Shown here in pieces: positions 8,109 through 15,521 of a DNA stretch of 64,000 nt. Source of the DNA: CAYRTV01 sp964505785 (GTDB lineage: Bacteria; Acidobacteriota; Aminicenantia; Aminicenantales; Aminicenantaceae); the NCBI GenBank assembly GCA_964505785.1, contig CAZDJZ010000001.1:62001-126000 (forward strand). The letters are read 5' to 3'. A program made the position numbers and the translations under genes. The notes under the pieces were generated by a model that saw only the letters and a list, made by a program, of their open reading frames with translations, ran no database searches and was not told the DNA's origin. Numbering within the stretch: the stretch's first letter is position 1; each line of letters opens with the position of its first letter.

Positions 8109-8195
8109 CGCTTGAACTTTCAATAAAAATCATGGTAATTGCTGATAAAAAAGAAATCGCAAAAACATCGCAATTTATTATGAATAGTTCAAGTT
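8109..8195 (-). repeat. TIR element, left half only, inverted
   Basis: Read on the minus strand from 8195 it gives AACTTGAACTATTCA, then TTGCGATGTTTTTGC and CATGATTTTTATTGAAAG, matching the first ~85 bp of copy 1 (1260-1350). The right half is absent, so this is a truncated copy. It sits just beyond the 3' end of the lipoprotein gene at 8236. Confidence 0.55.
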
Positions 8196-8235
8196 AAAAA
8201 CCGTGAGAAATTTCAAATAGTTTAAATCTAATGTA

Positions 8236-8679
8236 TTATTCTCCGGCGGCTTCTTTCATGGCATAGCCAGCAAGCTGCTGTCTTGCTTCATCATATTCGG
8301 GGTACTTGGTATAATCGGGGTCGTTCTTCCTGTATTCTTCAATGTCCTTGAAGTTACTTCTGAAAAATGAACTTAGGTCCAAGGGGTTTTCTATGTTATA
8401 TTTTTCAAACAGCGCTTTTTCTTCTTTTTTATATTGAGCATATAAATCTTTAGCCTCGCTATATGATTTGCCTTTAAACTGAGGCCAGTATTTTTCCATC
8501 AACAAGGCATCTGCTTCCTTATAAAAGTTCACGTACTTCTCAACCGTGATCTCTTCGTCTTTTTTCTCCGGCGATTTACTTGTTGTCGCGGATTTGCTGG
8601 TTGTCTCGGAACTGTTCTGTCCGCATGAAACCAGAAGGAAGGAAAATAGAACGGCGAATACTAAGATTAATTTTTTCAT
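8236..8679 (-). CDS. Small lipoprotein, 147 aa, unknown function
   Basis: The N-terminus MKKLILVFAVLFSFLLVSC is a lipoprotein signal with lipobox LVSC and Cys19 as the lipid-anchored residue. A Ser/Thr/Lys-rich flexible linker follows (residues ~20-40), then an acidic and lysine-rich helical domain with many Tyr, Glu and Asp. No family motif is recognised. The ATG follows GGAGCAGG. A promoter-like TTGTCA-17-TAGACT lies 50-80 bases upstream. It appears to be a single-gene unit. Confidence 0.75.
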   Translation of the reverse strand: MKKLILVFAVLFSFLLVSCGQNSSETTSKSATTSKSPEKKDEEITVEKYVNFYKEADALLMEKYWPQFKGKSYSEAKDLYAQYKKEEKALFEKYNIENPLDLSSFFRSNFKDIEEYRKNDPDYTKYPEYDEARQQLAGYAMKEAAGE

Positions 8680-8729
8680 GATACCTGCTCCTGAAAATAT
8701 TTTATCCTCAATTCCTGGACCTGTATCTA

Positions 8730-8758
8730 AGTCTAAACCATTAATTAAAGATTGACAA
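8730..8758 (-). promoter_or_regulatory. Sigma-70-type promoter for the small lipoprotein
   Basis: On the minus strand, TTGTCA (8758-8753), a 17-bp spacer and TAGACT (8735-8730), about 50 bases before the ATG at 8679. Confidence 0.4.
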
Positions 8759-8862
8759 TGCCGCTGTCATCTGGAGAATCGAAGCCCCCCTGAGTCATTG
8801 CGATCTGCCGCCGGCCGCATCGCTAGAGAGGCGCTGCTCAATAAAGTGCCGCAAGTCCTTAA

Positions 8863-9051
8863 GTCATCACTGTTGCTGCCGCGATTGAAATAGATGAACT
8901 TATGGGCTATGTGTGGACAGCTGAAGACGCGGATGCTTTGCGTAAAACCATCCCGGACAAAGACTTGATCGCATTTGTCGCCGGAGGCGATAACGGAAAA
9001 TCCATGCTGCAATGGAAGACTCGAAATTTTAGGTTGACCGTTACCCGGTAA
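8863..9051 (+). pseudogene. Possible coding fossil, about 62 codons
   Basis: The plus strand reads open from 8863 to a TAA at 9049-9051 with protein-like composition (segments such as DELMGYVWTAEDADALRK and DKDLIAFVAGGDNGK). It has no ribosome site and no plausible upstream start: a stop lies immediately before, and the first ATG is at about codon 14. Its 3' end overlaps the end of the opposite-strand gene at 9041. I read it as the leftover of a disrupted gene; the family is not recognised. The remainder of 8680-9040 holds weak repeat remnants. Confidence 0.3.
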
Positions 9052-10195
9052 AGTCTCTGAGCTGTTCAGCGGCGTCTTTATCGAATATAAAGACAGTCTG
9101 TCCGGCGTTCCGGGCATTTTCCGCCGCCCGGTTGTAGATGGACAGCAGCAGCCGGTAGTCCTGGGCGACCTTTTTGGCTTCTTCCAGGCCGAGATATTCC
9201 TCTATAACGGCGAACATATCCGAGCCCAGCACATATGCCGGGCCCTGCAGTCCGCTCATCCAGGTTTCAAATATCTCCTGCTGTCCGATTTCGCCGCTTA
9301 TGTTCCGCTGAATATCCTTTTCCGCTTCCTCATAAAGCTCCGGCAGCCGGGCGAGGTTTTTCTCCCACTGGGCGGCCAGCATGCGGTGAAATTCATTGTC
9401 ACTCGATTTTAATAAATTAAGATTTTCCCGCATCCGGTTGATAAAATAGGTCGGCATGCCTTCTCCGGCCAGTAATCCGGCCAGCATGATTCTATCTTCA
9501 TTTTCCACATCAGTCATGTGCTTGTCCGTACAGCTGCTGAATCCCGAATGATGCATTTCATGGGCAAATGTTTCGATAACATTCTCTACGAAGATTTCAC
9601 CGCTGGGACGCTTGGGCAGCTGGAGGAGGTCGAAACCATTTTCCTCCCCGACGGAAAACGCACTTGAGGCACCGAACAGGACTACGTAGAAGCGATTGCT
9701 GATGTCGGCGTCATCCGGCAGGTATTGGCGGGCCAGCTCCAGGGAGGCGTCCCGGACGCCGGCTTTTTTTAATTGATTGAGGTCTTCCCGAAGCCGCATG
9801 GTATTATTCAAGGCATAGGCCCAGAGTTTCCGGCGCATCCCAAAGGAGGTCAGTGAGCCGTCTTCATTTTCCAGGTCCTGGTCAGTGGGGATTTCACCCA
9901 GGGCTTCCAAAATAAAGGTCAAAAAAGTTTCTTCATCCCATTCCCGGAACCGTTCCCAGTGATGGATGATGGATTGGCAGCCTTCGGTGGGAGCCACTTT
10001 GGTCATAAACCGCTGCCGGATATTGTCCAAGCCCGGTTCGGTCTTGATATACTCCAGCCAGGCGATGGCGGTTTCAGCCATGCCGTAATCCACGGTGACG
10101 GCGTCGGGGCTTTTACTGTCTTGCGGCTCCGGCCCGCTGCAGCAGAGTGCAGCCGATGTTAGAATAATTATTGAAATCAATAAATATTTCTTCAT
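9041..10195 (-). CDS. DUF5700-like exported zinc metalloprotease
   Basis: 384 residues from the ATG at 10195, which follows GGGAGA and opens a signal sequence (MKKYLLISIIILTSAALCC); an upstream in-frame start would add 38 residues with no signal. The key motif is HEMHH within VIETFAHEMHHSGF near residue 215, the HExxH zinc site of gluzincin-like peptidases. A downstream Glu in LLAGEGMP is a plausible third ligand. The overall pattern matches DUF5700, described as putative zinc-dependent peptidases, in which the helical domain surrounds the zinc site. The Cys-Cys at the signal end could be a lipidation site, though the lipobox is poor. Likely periplasmic or membrane-anchored. No operon partner. 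Confidence 0.7.
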   Translation of the reverse strand: MKKYLLISIIILTSAALCCSGPEPQDSKSPDAVTVDYGMAETAIAWLEYIKTEPGLDNIRQRFMTKVAPTEGCQSIIHHWERFREWDEETFLTFILEALGEIPTDQDLENEDGSLTSFGMRRKLWAYALNNTMRLREDLNQLKKAGVRDASLELARQYLPDDADISNRFYVVLFGASSAFSVGEENGFDLLQLPKRPSGEIFVENVIETFAHEMHHSGFSSCTDKHMTDVENEDRIMLAGLLAGEGMPTYFINRMRENLNLLKSSDNEFHRMLAAQWEKNLARLPELYEEAEKDIQRNISGEIGQQEIFETWMSGLQGPAYVLGSDMFAVIEEYLGLEEAKKVAQDYRLLLSIYNRAAENARNAGQTVFIFDKDAAEQLRDFTG

Positions 10196-10520
10196 TTGAT
10201 TCTCCCGTAAATGCCGCTTAGCCTGCTCCGTTCCAATAAAGCAAGAGCGATTCCACTGGCGCGGTCTTTTATGGCAGGTATTATAAACCACCTCCCCGTT
10301 CGAATCCACCAGCTTGAATTTATCGAATGCCGTTTATGCCGATGAATAAACTCTACATGCCTCAGGATGACATGTGGATTCATTTTCATCGTTCGGAGTC
10401 TGTTATGCCCATGTATAATTTATATAAAAACCGTTTCCGCATGGCAATGGACATGGCCCTGATCCATTGCGGCCGTTCACTGTGAGACTTTTCTCGATTG
10501 GGGTGTATTCCAACACATGG

Positions 10521-10580
10521 GGAATTCATAAAAATTTGCGATGTTTTCGCAATCTTGGTCCGTGAATAGTCCATGCTGAA
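10521..10580 (+). repeat. TIR element, miniature remnant
   Basis: GGAATTCATAAAAATTTGCG at the left and CGTGAATAGTCCATGCTGAA at the right keep both ends of the TIR family, with nearly all of the middle lost. The spacer 10196-10753 otherwise holds a TGCCTCAGGATGACA fragment at about 10357 and no supportable gene. Confidence 0.4.
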
Positions 10581-10753
10581 TATTATCCGGAATTTATGGT
10601 TGACATTTGATAGCTGCGTTTTTATATTTAAATGGCAGCAAAGAAGGCCATGATCCAAAAAAAAAGGTTCATTATTTTTTTCAACTCATAAGAATAACAA
10701 TATATCTATATAAAATAGATTAATACTTTAAGGGGAACCTGAAGTCCCGGCAG

Positions 10754-11452
10754 ATGGATACCGGACCTATAGATGCCGGCATCGGGGATATTTTACGAAA
10801 ACATAAGGGGGACAAGCGGGTTCACGACGTGATTAACCTGGATGATCCGGACTTGGAAGACCGGACGGTTTATTCCATTTTGGACGGGGAGGATTTTGAT
10901 AATTTCGGCAAATTCATCAATTTTGTAACGGTCAGTTTCAGAAAGTCCCATCCCCGGGGGGAACCAACGACCAAAGATGTCATTTTCAATGCCCGGACTT
11001 TTGCTGAAAAAGGTAATATGCTGCCTTTTGTTTATCCCCGCCTTGGTGAAGGGGATGGGTGGCTCACCTATCAGTATAAGACCACCTGGAGTTTTATGGG
11101 CGGAGTTAAAATAGAAGGCACTTGGGCTGAGACGGATGAGCCGGCCGTAAGCCTTTCGCCTCCGCATCAATACCGGACCATTGACATTATCGCCGATGAA
11201 GAGAATGTGGCTGAACATAATATCAAGCTTATTACCGTTACTCTCAAGAACAAAGTGTTTAACCGGGAAAGAGTCAGGCAGGTGAAAATCATGCCTCAGC
11301 AGTCCATGTGGGAAAAATATGAATATAATCATGAAGAAAATAAATTGGAATATGAATATCAGATAACCTGGCTTTTAGGTGACGGGAAAAAAGCTACCTC
11401 TGACTGGAAAAGAACTGCGGATCCTTTTGTCTATACCTTGTACCAGGAATAG
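10754..11452 (+). CDS. Unknown protein, 232 aa
   Basis: Open from an ATG at 10754 with no close ribosome site; AAGGGG lies 18 bases upstream, so a non-ATG start slightly earlier is possible (an in-frame stop at 10721-10723 bounds it). No signal peptide is seen, although the beta-rich composition (repeated TWSF, TITLVT-like strands, two 'YxYxxTWxxxGG' segments at about residues 118-125 and 196-212) suggests a duplicated beta-sandwich. That inner duplication and the lack of an export signal could mean the 5' part of a larger gene was lost. Function unknown; no close neighbour on the same strand. Confidence 0.6.
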   Translation: MDTGPIDAGIGDILRKHKGDKRVHDVINLDDPDLEDRTVYSILDGEDFDNFGKFINFVTVSFRKSHPRGEPTTKDVIFNARTFAEKGNMLPFVYPRLGEGDGWLTYQYKTTWSFMGGVKIEGTWAETDEPAVSLSPPHQYRTIDIIADEENVAEHNIKLITVTLKNKVFNRERVRQVKIMPQQSMWEKYEYNHEENKLEYEYQITWLLGDGKKATSDWKRTADPFVYTLYQE

Positions 11453-11458
11453 GATAAC

Positions 11459-11523
11459 TCGTCCACAGCGCCATGCCCTGCACCTTGCATCTGCGGCAAT
11501 CCCGGCCTGTGAATAATTCAGGC
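11459..11523 (+). repeat. TIR element, right end only
   Basis: GTCCACAGCGCCATGCCCTG through GCATCTGCGGCAATC to TGTGAATAATTCAGGC matches the last ~65 bp of copy 2. It lies between the convergent genes ending at 11452 and 11536. Confidence 0.5.
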
Positions 11524-11535
11524 AGATAAATCAGC

Positions 11536-12270
11536 TCAATGGAATTCCTGCTGCCTGTAAGGCGGCGGATTTTCCTCGATCACATTGCCCATATCATCGA
11601 CCCGGCCGAGTTTTTTGGGAAAAGAGTGGCGGGTGTCGTAGATACGGCCGTTTCTGTCTACTAAGCCGACTTTCGTTCTTTCTCTATAGTGGTGGCGGTC
11701 AATGGAATACACATTGCCTCTAATATCCACATCAATGCCGTTCAGCCGGAACAGCCGTTCGACATTTTCTTTAGTGGGGCGGTATTTAAACAGCGGCCAA
11801 AAGGTTTCCAGAAAAGTTTTGGCTTCTTCCCGGGAGGAATCCTTTTTCTGTTCTTTTTTCACTTTTTGTCCAACCATCTTTTCTGAAATAATCCGCTCCA
11901 CGATGATGGCCGCGAGAACACCGGCTGCGGCGAACGCCAGGATAAAAGGAAAATAGAAAATGGTGACCAGTCCAAAAAGAAAGAGGCCGAGCAGATACAG
12001 ATAGCCGCTTATCCGCAGCCCGGATTTCAATCCGGCGCCCCTGATATCCCGGGTCCAGTCATTGATGGTGATGAAGATGGAGAGAACCGGCTCTAAAGTA
12101 TATTTGGAGACTGCGGCTGACCTGCCCCGCTTATGGAGAAGCTTTCTTCGTTTTTGAATAAGCCACCCGTGAACGTTTTCTGTGAATTCCAGAACTGAGA
12201 CGTCTTTCCGGAACATCAGAAAAACACCCGCCAAAAGAGGAACGATCAACACACTGATAAAAAAAATCAT
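11536..12270 (-). CDS. Integral membrane protein with C-terminal soluble domain, 244 aa
   Basis: An N-terminal membrane helix (MIFFISVLIVPLLAGVFLMF) is followed by a basic segment of about 60 residues. A hydrophobic hairpin at about residues 88-125 (YLYLLGLFLFGLV and FILAFAAAGVLAAIIV) comes next, then a charged cytoplasmic-type tail with repeated short strands (GNVYSIDRHHY, VGLVDRNGRIYDT, GRVDDMGNVIEE). The tail reads as three D-x-x-G-x-(I/V) strand repeats. No known family recognised. The start has only a weak ribosome site. Divergent from the S41 protease gene. Confidence 0.65.
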   Translation of the reverse strand: MIFFISVLIVPLLAGVFLMFRKDVSVLEFTENVHGWLIQKRRKLLHKRGRSAAVSKYTLEPVLSIFITINDWTRDIRGAGLKSGLRISGYLYLLGLFLFGLVTIFYFPFILAFAAAGVLAAIIVERIISEKMVGQKVKKEQKKDSSREEAKTFLETFWPLFKYRPTKENVERLFRLNGIDVDIRGNVYSIDRHHYRERTKVGLVDRNGRIYDTRHSFPKKLGRVDDMGNVIEENPPPYRQQEFH

Positions 12271-12407
12271 TTTCGGCCGCCCTGCCTTTTTACTTGTTTA
12301 GTCGTTTTTATGAACACCCATATTGAAAAAATGCACAACTTTTTTATTATGTTTTCGTACCAATTAATCATGGAGGCTTTGCCGCCCGCACCAAATGAAA
12401 ATGATTT

Positions 12408-12436
12408 CGTGTCATTCCGAGGAGCGGAGTGACGCC
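12408..12436 (+). repeat. Short TGTCATTCCGAGGAGCGGAG fragment
   Basis: A single arm of the palindromic repeat family, 30 bases before the S41 protease start. It may lie in that gene's 5' leader. Confidence 0.35.
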
Positions 12437-12465
12437 TGGGCCCATTTCGAAAAAATGGAGGATCC

Positions 12466-13710
12466 ATGTTCAATAAAAAAATTTCGTTTTTTATAATAGC
12501 CATCTTTGTTCATTTTTGCACGTTATGCGGATTTGCCGGCCTCATGCAGGAAAAGCCGCTCCAAGAACAATGGAGGGAGGATGTGGAGTATCTGATCAAG
12601 GAGCTGCCGGAGCGGCATATCAACCTCTTTTTTAAAATAAGCGAACAAGAATTCCGCGCGATGGCGGCGGAATTCAAGAAGCGCCTGCCGGAGCTCAACC
12701 AGGATGAATTCCAGGTAGGGCTGTCCCGGCTGACCGCGGCAGTGGGCGATTCCCACACTGGGCTCCGGCCGCAGATCACGCGTGCGTTTCCGCTTATGCT
12801 CTACTGGTTCGAGGACGGTATTTATGTTCTGAACACGGTCCCGGAATATAGAGAAATCCTCTATGGCCGTATCATCCGGATGCAGGACCATCCCATAGAC
12901 GAAGTCATGAAGGCTTTCAGTGAAATCCTTCCCCATGAAAACCGGGCCCAGCTTAAAAGCAGCGTTCCCCAAATCCTTGCCTCCGTCCAGTTTCTTCACG
13001 GCCTCAACATCATTCCGGACACCGAAACCATGCGGCTGACTGTGGAGAATGAAAAGGGACAAGCTGTGACCGCGGACCTGAAGTCTCTTCCTTTGGGCGG
13101 GATGTTTAAAGGCATTATCGATATGCGGGATGACAGCGGCTGGCCGCTTTACCGGCAAAACCGCGGCCGGTTCTACTGGTATGCGTATCTGCCTGATAAG
13201 AAAATCATGTATTTCAAATACAATGCCTGCCGCGAACACACAGCCGAGCCGTTCAGTGAATTTTCCCAGCGCATGCTGGCTGAAATCGACGCTGAACCGG
13301 TGGAAAAGCTGGTCATCGATGTGCGCAATAACGGCGGCGGCAATTCCGGTATTTTAGACCCTTTTATCGACGTCTTGGCGCAGCATGGAACACTCAACCA
13401 AGCGGGCCGGCTGTTTGTTATCACCGGCCGACAGACCTTTTCCTCCGCCATCCTCAATGCCATTGATCTTCGGAAAAAGACCGAAGCGATCCTGGTCGGC
13501 GAACCCACCGGCGGCAAGCCCAATCATTACGGCGAGCTTAAATTCCTGACCCTGCCCAACACTAAAATGGTGGTGTCCTATTCCACCAAGTATTTCACCC
13601 ATGCGGAGAAAGACACGCCGTCGCTCATGCCGGATATCGCCGTGGAGATGACCTTCCAGGATTACCGGACCGGCCGGGATCCGTTTCTGCAAGCGGTGCT
13701 GGAGCAATGA
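12466..13710 (+). CDS. Exported S41-family serine protease
   Basis: 414 residues; GGAGGATCC sets the start. A signal peptide of about 24 residues is followed by a helical region and then the S41 core. VIDVRNNGGGNSG (near residue 285) is the family strand-loop. The catalytic serine is in TFSSA (about 326) and GEPTGGKPNHYGE follows, placing the Lys about 25 residues later as in C-terminal processing proteases. No PDZ domain can be recognised, so it belongs with the tricorn-core/interphotoreceptor-like S41 branch rather than CtpA. It probably degrades or trims exported peptides in the periplasm. First of a long series of exported hydrolase genes. Confidence 0.88.
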   Translation: MFNKKISFFIIAIFVHFCTLCGFAGLMQEKPLQEQWREDVEYLIKELPERHINLFFKISEQEFRAMAAEFKKRLPELNQDEFQVGLSRLTAAVGDSHTGLRPQITRAFPLMLYWFEDGIYVLNTVPEYREILYGRIIRMQDHPIDEVMKAFSEILPHENRAQLKSSVPQILASVQFLHGLNIIPDTETMRLTVENEKGQAVTADLKSLPLGGMFKGIIDMRDDSGWPLYRQNRGRFYWYAYLPDKKIMYFKYNACREHTAEPFSEFSQRMLAEIDAEPVEKLVIDVRNNGGGNSGILDPFIDVLAQHGTLNQAGRLFVITGRQTFSSAILNAIDLRKKTEAILVGEPTGGKPNHYGELKFLTLPNTKMVVSYSTKYFTHAEKDTPSLMPDIAVEMTFQDYRTGRDPFLQAVLEQ

Positions 13711-13741
13711 ATAAGCACTGAAATCCAATCGCTGATTTGCA

Positions 13742-13756
13742 GCCTGAATTATTCAG
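13742..13756. repeat. TIR-element end overlapping a stop codon
   Basis: GCCTGAATTATTCAG is the 15-bp end sequence of the TIR family. Read on the minus strand it supplies the TGA that ends the esterase gene (13753-13755). Confidence 0.4.
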
Positions 13757-15513
13757 TAGCGCCAGCTGGTAAGATCAGATCCCGGAGGTGCGGCTTCCTT
13801 GATCCGCTGCATGATCTTGGGCATATACATCCGGTTGTATCGCAGCCGGGACAGGGCGTTGGGCCGGGTGTGATCGCCGTTCCAGCAATGTCCGGCGCCG
13901 TCTCCGTAGTCCACTTCTCCGTCATAATAGGGATCGGTGGTGCTCTCCAGAAAATCCTCCATCAGGTAGACCGCGTTATTCAAGTACGAGTTGTCCATGT
14001 CACCCACATAGATATGGATTTTTCCTTTAAGCTTCGGTCCTAGTGTATCCCAGTCCCGCTTCATAATATAGCGCAGGTCAAAGTTTTCCCGCCAGTATTC
14101 GGCTACTTCCGGATCGATCTCTCCCGTTATTTTATCCCACAGATGCTTAGGATAGCCGTCTTCACCGGCAGGGCCGAACAAGGTCAGCCAGACATCCCGC
14201 TGACCGCCGGAGCGGCCTTTGCTGCCCAGGACCGCTTCTTTATACTGGACTTCCTGCAGGGTGCAGGTCACTTCGCCTAAGGTGGTGCGGCTGCGGGGCC
14301 GGGGCGTGTTTTTCCAGGGGCTGTCAAAATAATAGGCGTTTTTGTCTTCATAGATATTGATCAGGGTATAGGCGCGGAAGTCGATGGGATCGGGACAGGC
14401 GGCAAAGCATCCGTTGTACATATCCGGATAGAACACCTGGACGGCCAGGGCTTCCCAGCCTCCGGTCGATCCGCCATAGAGAAAGCGGGCCCAGCCCTCG
14501 CCGATGCCCCGGAATTTTTCCTCGATATAGGGAATCAGCTCATAATTGATGGCGTCGCCGTAAGGCCCCATGTTGGCGGAATTAACGGCATAGGAATCAT
14601 CGAAATAGGGAGTTGGATGCTGAATCTCGATGATCAGCATGCGCGGAGTATCGGGGGCGGTCCAGTATTTGTAAAAATCATAGGCCTGCTGCTGGACGAT
14701 GCGGTTGTAGCCGTGCATGTCAAAGCGGGCGCTGTAGTCCGGCTCCAAGTCCGGGTCCGGGGGTGTTTCCCGGAAGCCGCCGAAGTCTCTTGGGAAATGG
14801 CCGTGGAAAACGCACAGGGGATAGCGGGCTTCGGGATGGTCCTCAAATCCTTCCGGCAAGAGCACATGGGCGCCCAAATAAGTGGGGCGGCCCCAGAATT
14901 CGGATAAAAGCTTGCTCTGGATTTTGACGTGTTTGATGTATTGGGTGTCTTCGGGCTCAGGAATAGGCGAGATTTTCCGGTCGAGGGTGATATGGATGGT
15001 GTCCTTTGCCTTCGGGTCGATTCGAACCTTGCGCGGGGCGCTGTATACATTTCCCGGCTTCAGGTTCCATTTTTGTCCTTCGCCTTTATCCGGCGGCAGC
15101 TTGAGCACGCGGCCGTCGGCAAGATGAAAGGTCTCATAGCGGTTGATAAGCCCCTGCACCCAGTATTCGCCCGCGGGGATTTCAGCCAGGCTCCGTACCG
15201 GATAGCCGAAGACACGGCTGTTGATGACCGCCTCGGCTCCCGGCTCCAGTCCGTTGACGTCGATGCCGTAAATAAGCTGGCTGTCAGGCCCGTTGCTTAT
15301 TTGAAAGCGCGGTTCCCGGCTCTCGTCAGCGGAGATCATCAGCAGCATGCGGCCGTCCAGAGGATCGCTGCAGACGTCCCCGGAAAAGGAGATTCCGAAT
15401 CGAAGGCCGGGGGTCTGATCAGAAGGGCCGGGTCCGAAGGCGGCGGTACTGCAGATAAGAAAGAGGATAAATGCGGGACCGAAAAGAGATTTTGTGTGCT
15501 TGAGATGTCCCAT
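13753..15513 (-). CDS. Exported alpha/beta-hydrolase esterase, tandem copy 2
   Basis: 586 residues with a signal peptide (hydrophobic residues ~9-26). The N-terminal ~190 residues form a beta-rich domain. The hydrolase domain begins near the HVLLPEGFEDHPEARYP segment. The nucleophile is Ser349 in YGGSTGGWEAL (G-x-S-x-G elbow). The likely Asp lies in VGDMDN and the His in GHCWNGDH near the C-terminus. This layout matches the esterase-D/enterochelin-esterase-like fold; the substrate is unknown. It starts 8 bases after the stop of a close paralogue, so the two are co-transcribed and arose by tandem duplication. The last residues (DLTSWRY) are also shared. The stop codon sits in a TIR-repeat end. 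Confidence 0.85.
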   Translation of the reverse strand: MGHLKHTKSLFGPAFILFLICSTAAFGPGPSDQTPGLRFGISFSGDVCSDPLDGRMLLMISADESREPRFQISNGPDSQLIYGIDVNGLEPGAEAVINSRVFGYPVRSLAEIPAGEYWVQGLINRYETFHLADGRVLKLPPDKGEGQKWNLKPGNVYSAPRKVRIDPKAKDTIHITLDRKISPIPEPEDTQYIKHVKIQSKLLSEFWGRPTYLGAHVLLPEGFEDHPEARYPLCVFHGHFPRDFGGFRETPPDPDLEPDYSARFDMHGYNRIVQQQAYDFYKYWTAPDTPRMLIIEIQHPTPYFDDSYAVNSANMGPYGDAINYELIPYIEEKFRGIGEGWARFLYGGSTGGWEALAVQVFYPDMYNGCFAACPDPIDFRAYTLINIYEDKNAYYFDSPWKNTPRPRSRTTLGEVTCTLQEVQYKEAVLGSKGRSGGQRDVWLTLFGPAGEDGYPKHLWDKITGEIDPEVAEYWRENFDLRYIMKRDWDTLGPKLKGKIHIYVGDMDNSYLNNAVYLMEDFLESTTDPYYDGEVDYGDGAGHCWNGDHTRPNALSRLRYNRMYMPKIMQRIKEAAPPGSDLTSWRY

Positions 15514-15521
15514 TTCCAGCC

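Noticed and set aside
8767..9117. A 116-codon minus-strand frame between the lipoprotein and metalloprotease genes.
   Set aside because: It runs out of frame into the metalloprotease gene's 3' end and has no ribosome site; the opposite strand has better coding character.
12523..13239. A 238-codon open frame on the minus strand.
   Set aside because: Opposite the S41 protease gene; no signal or domain.
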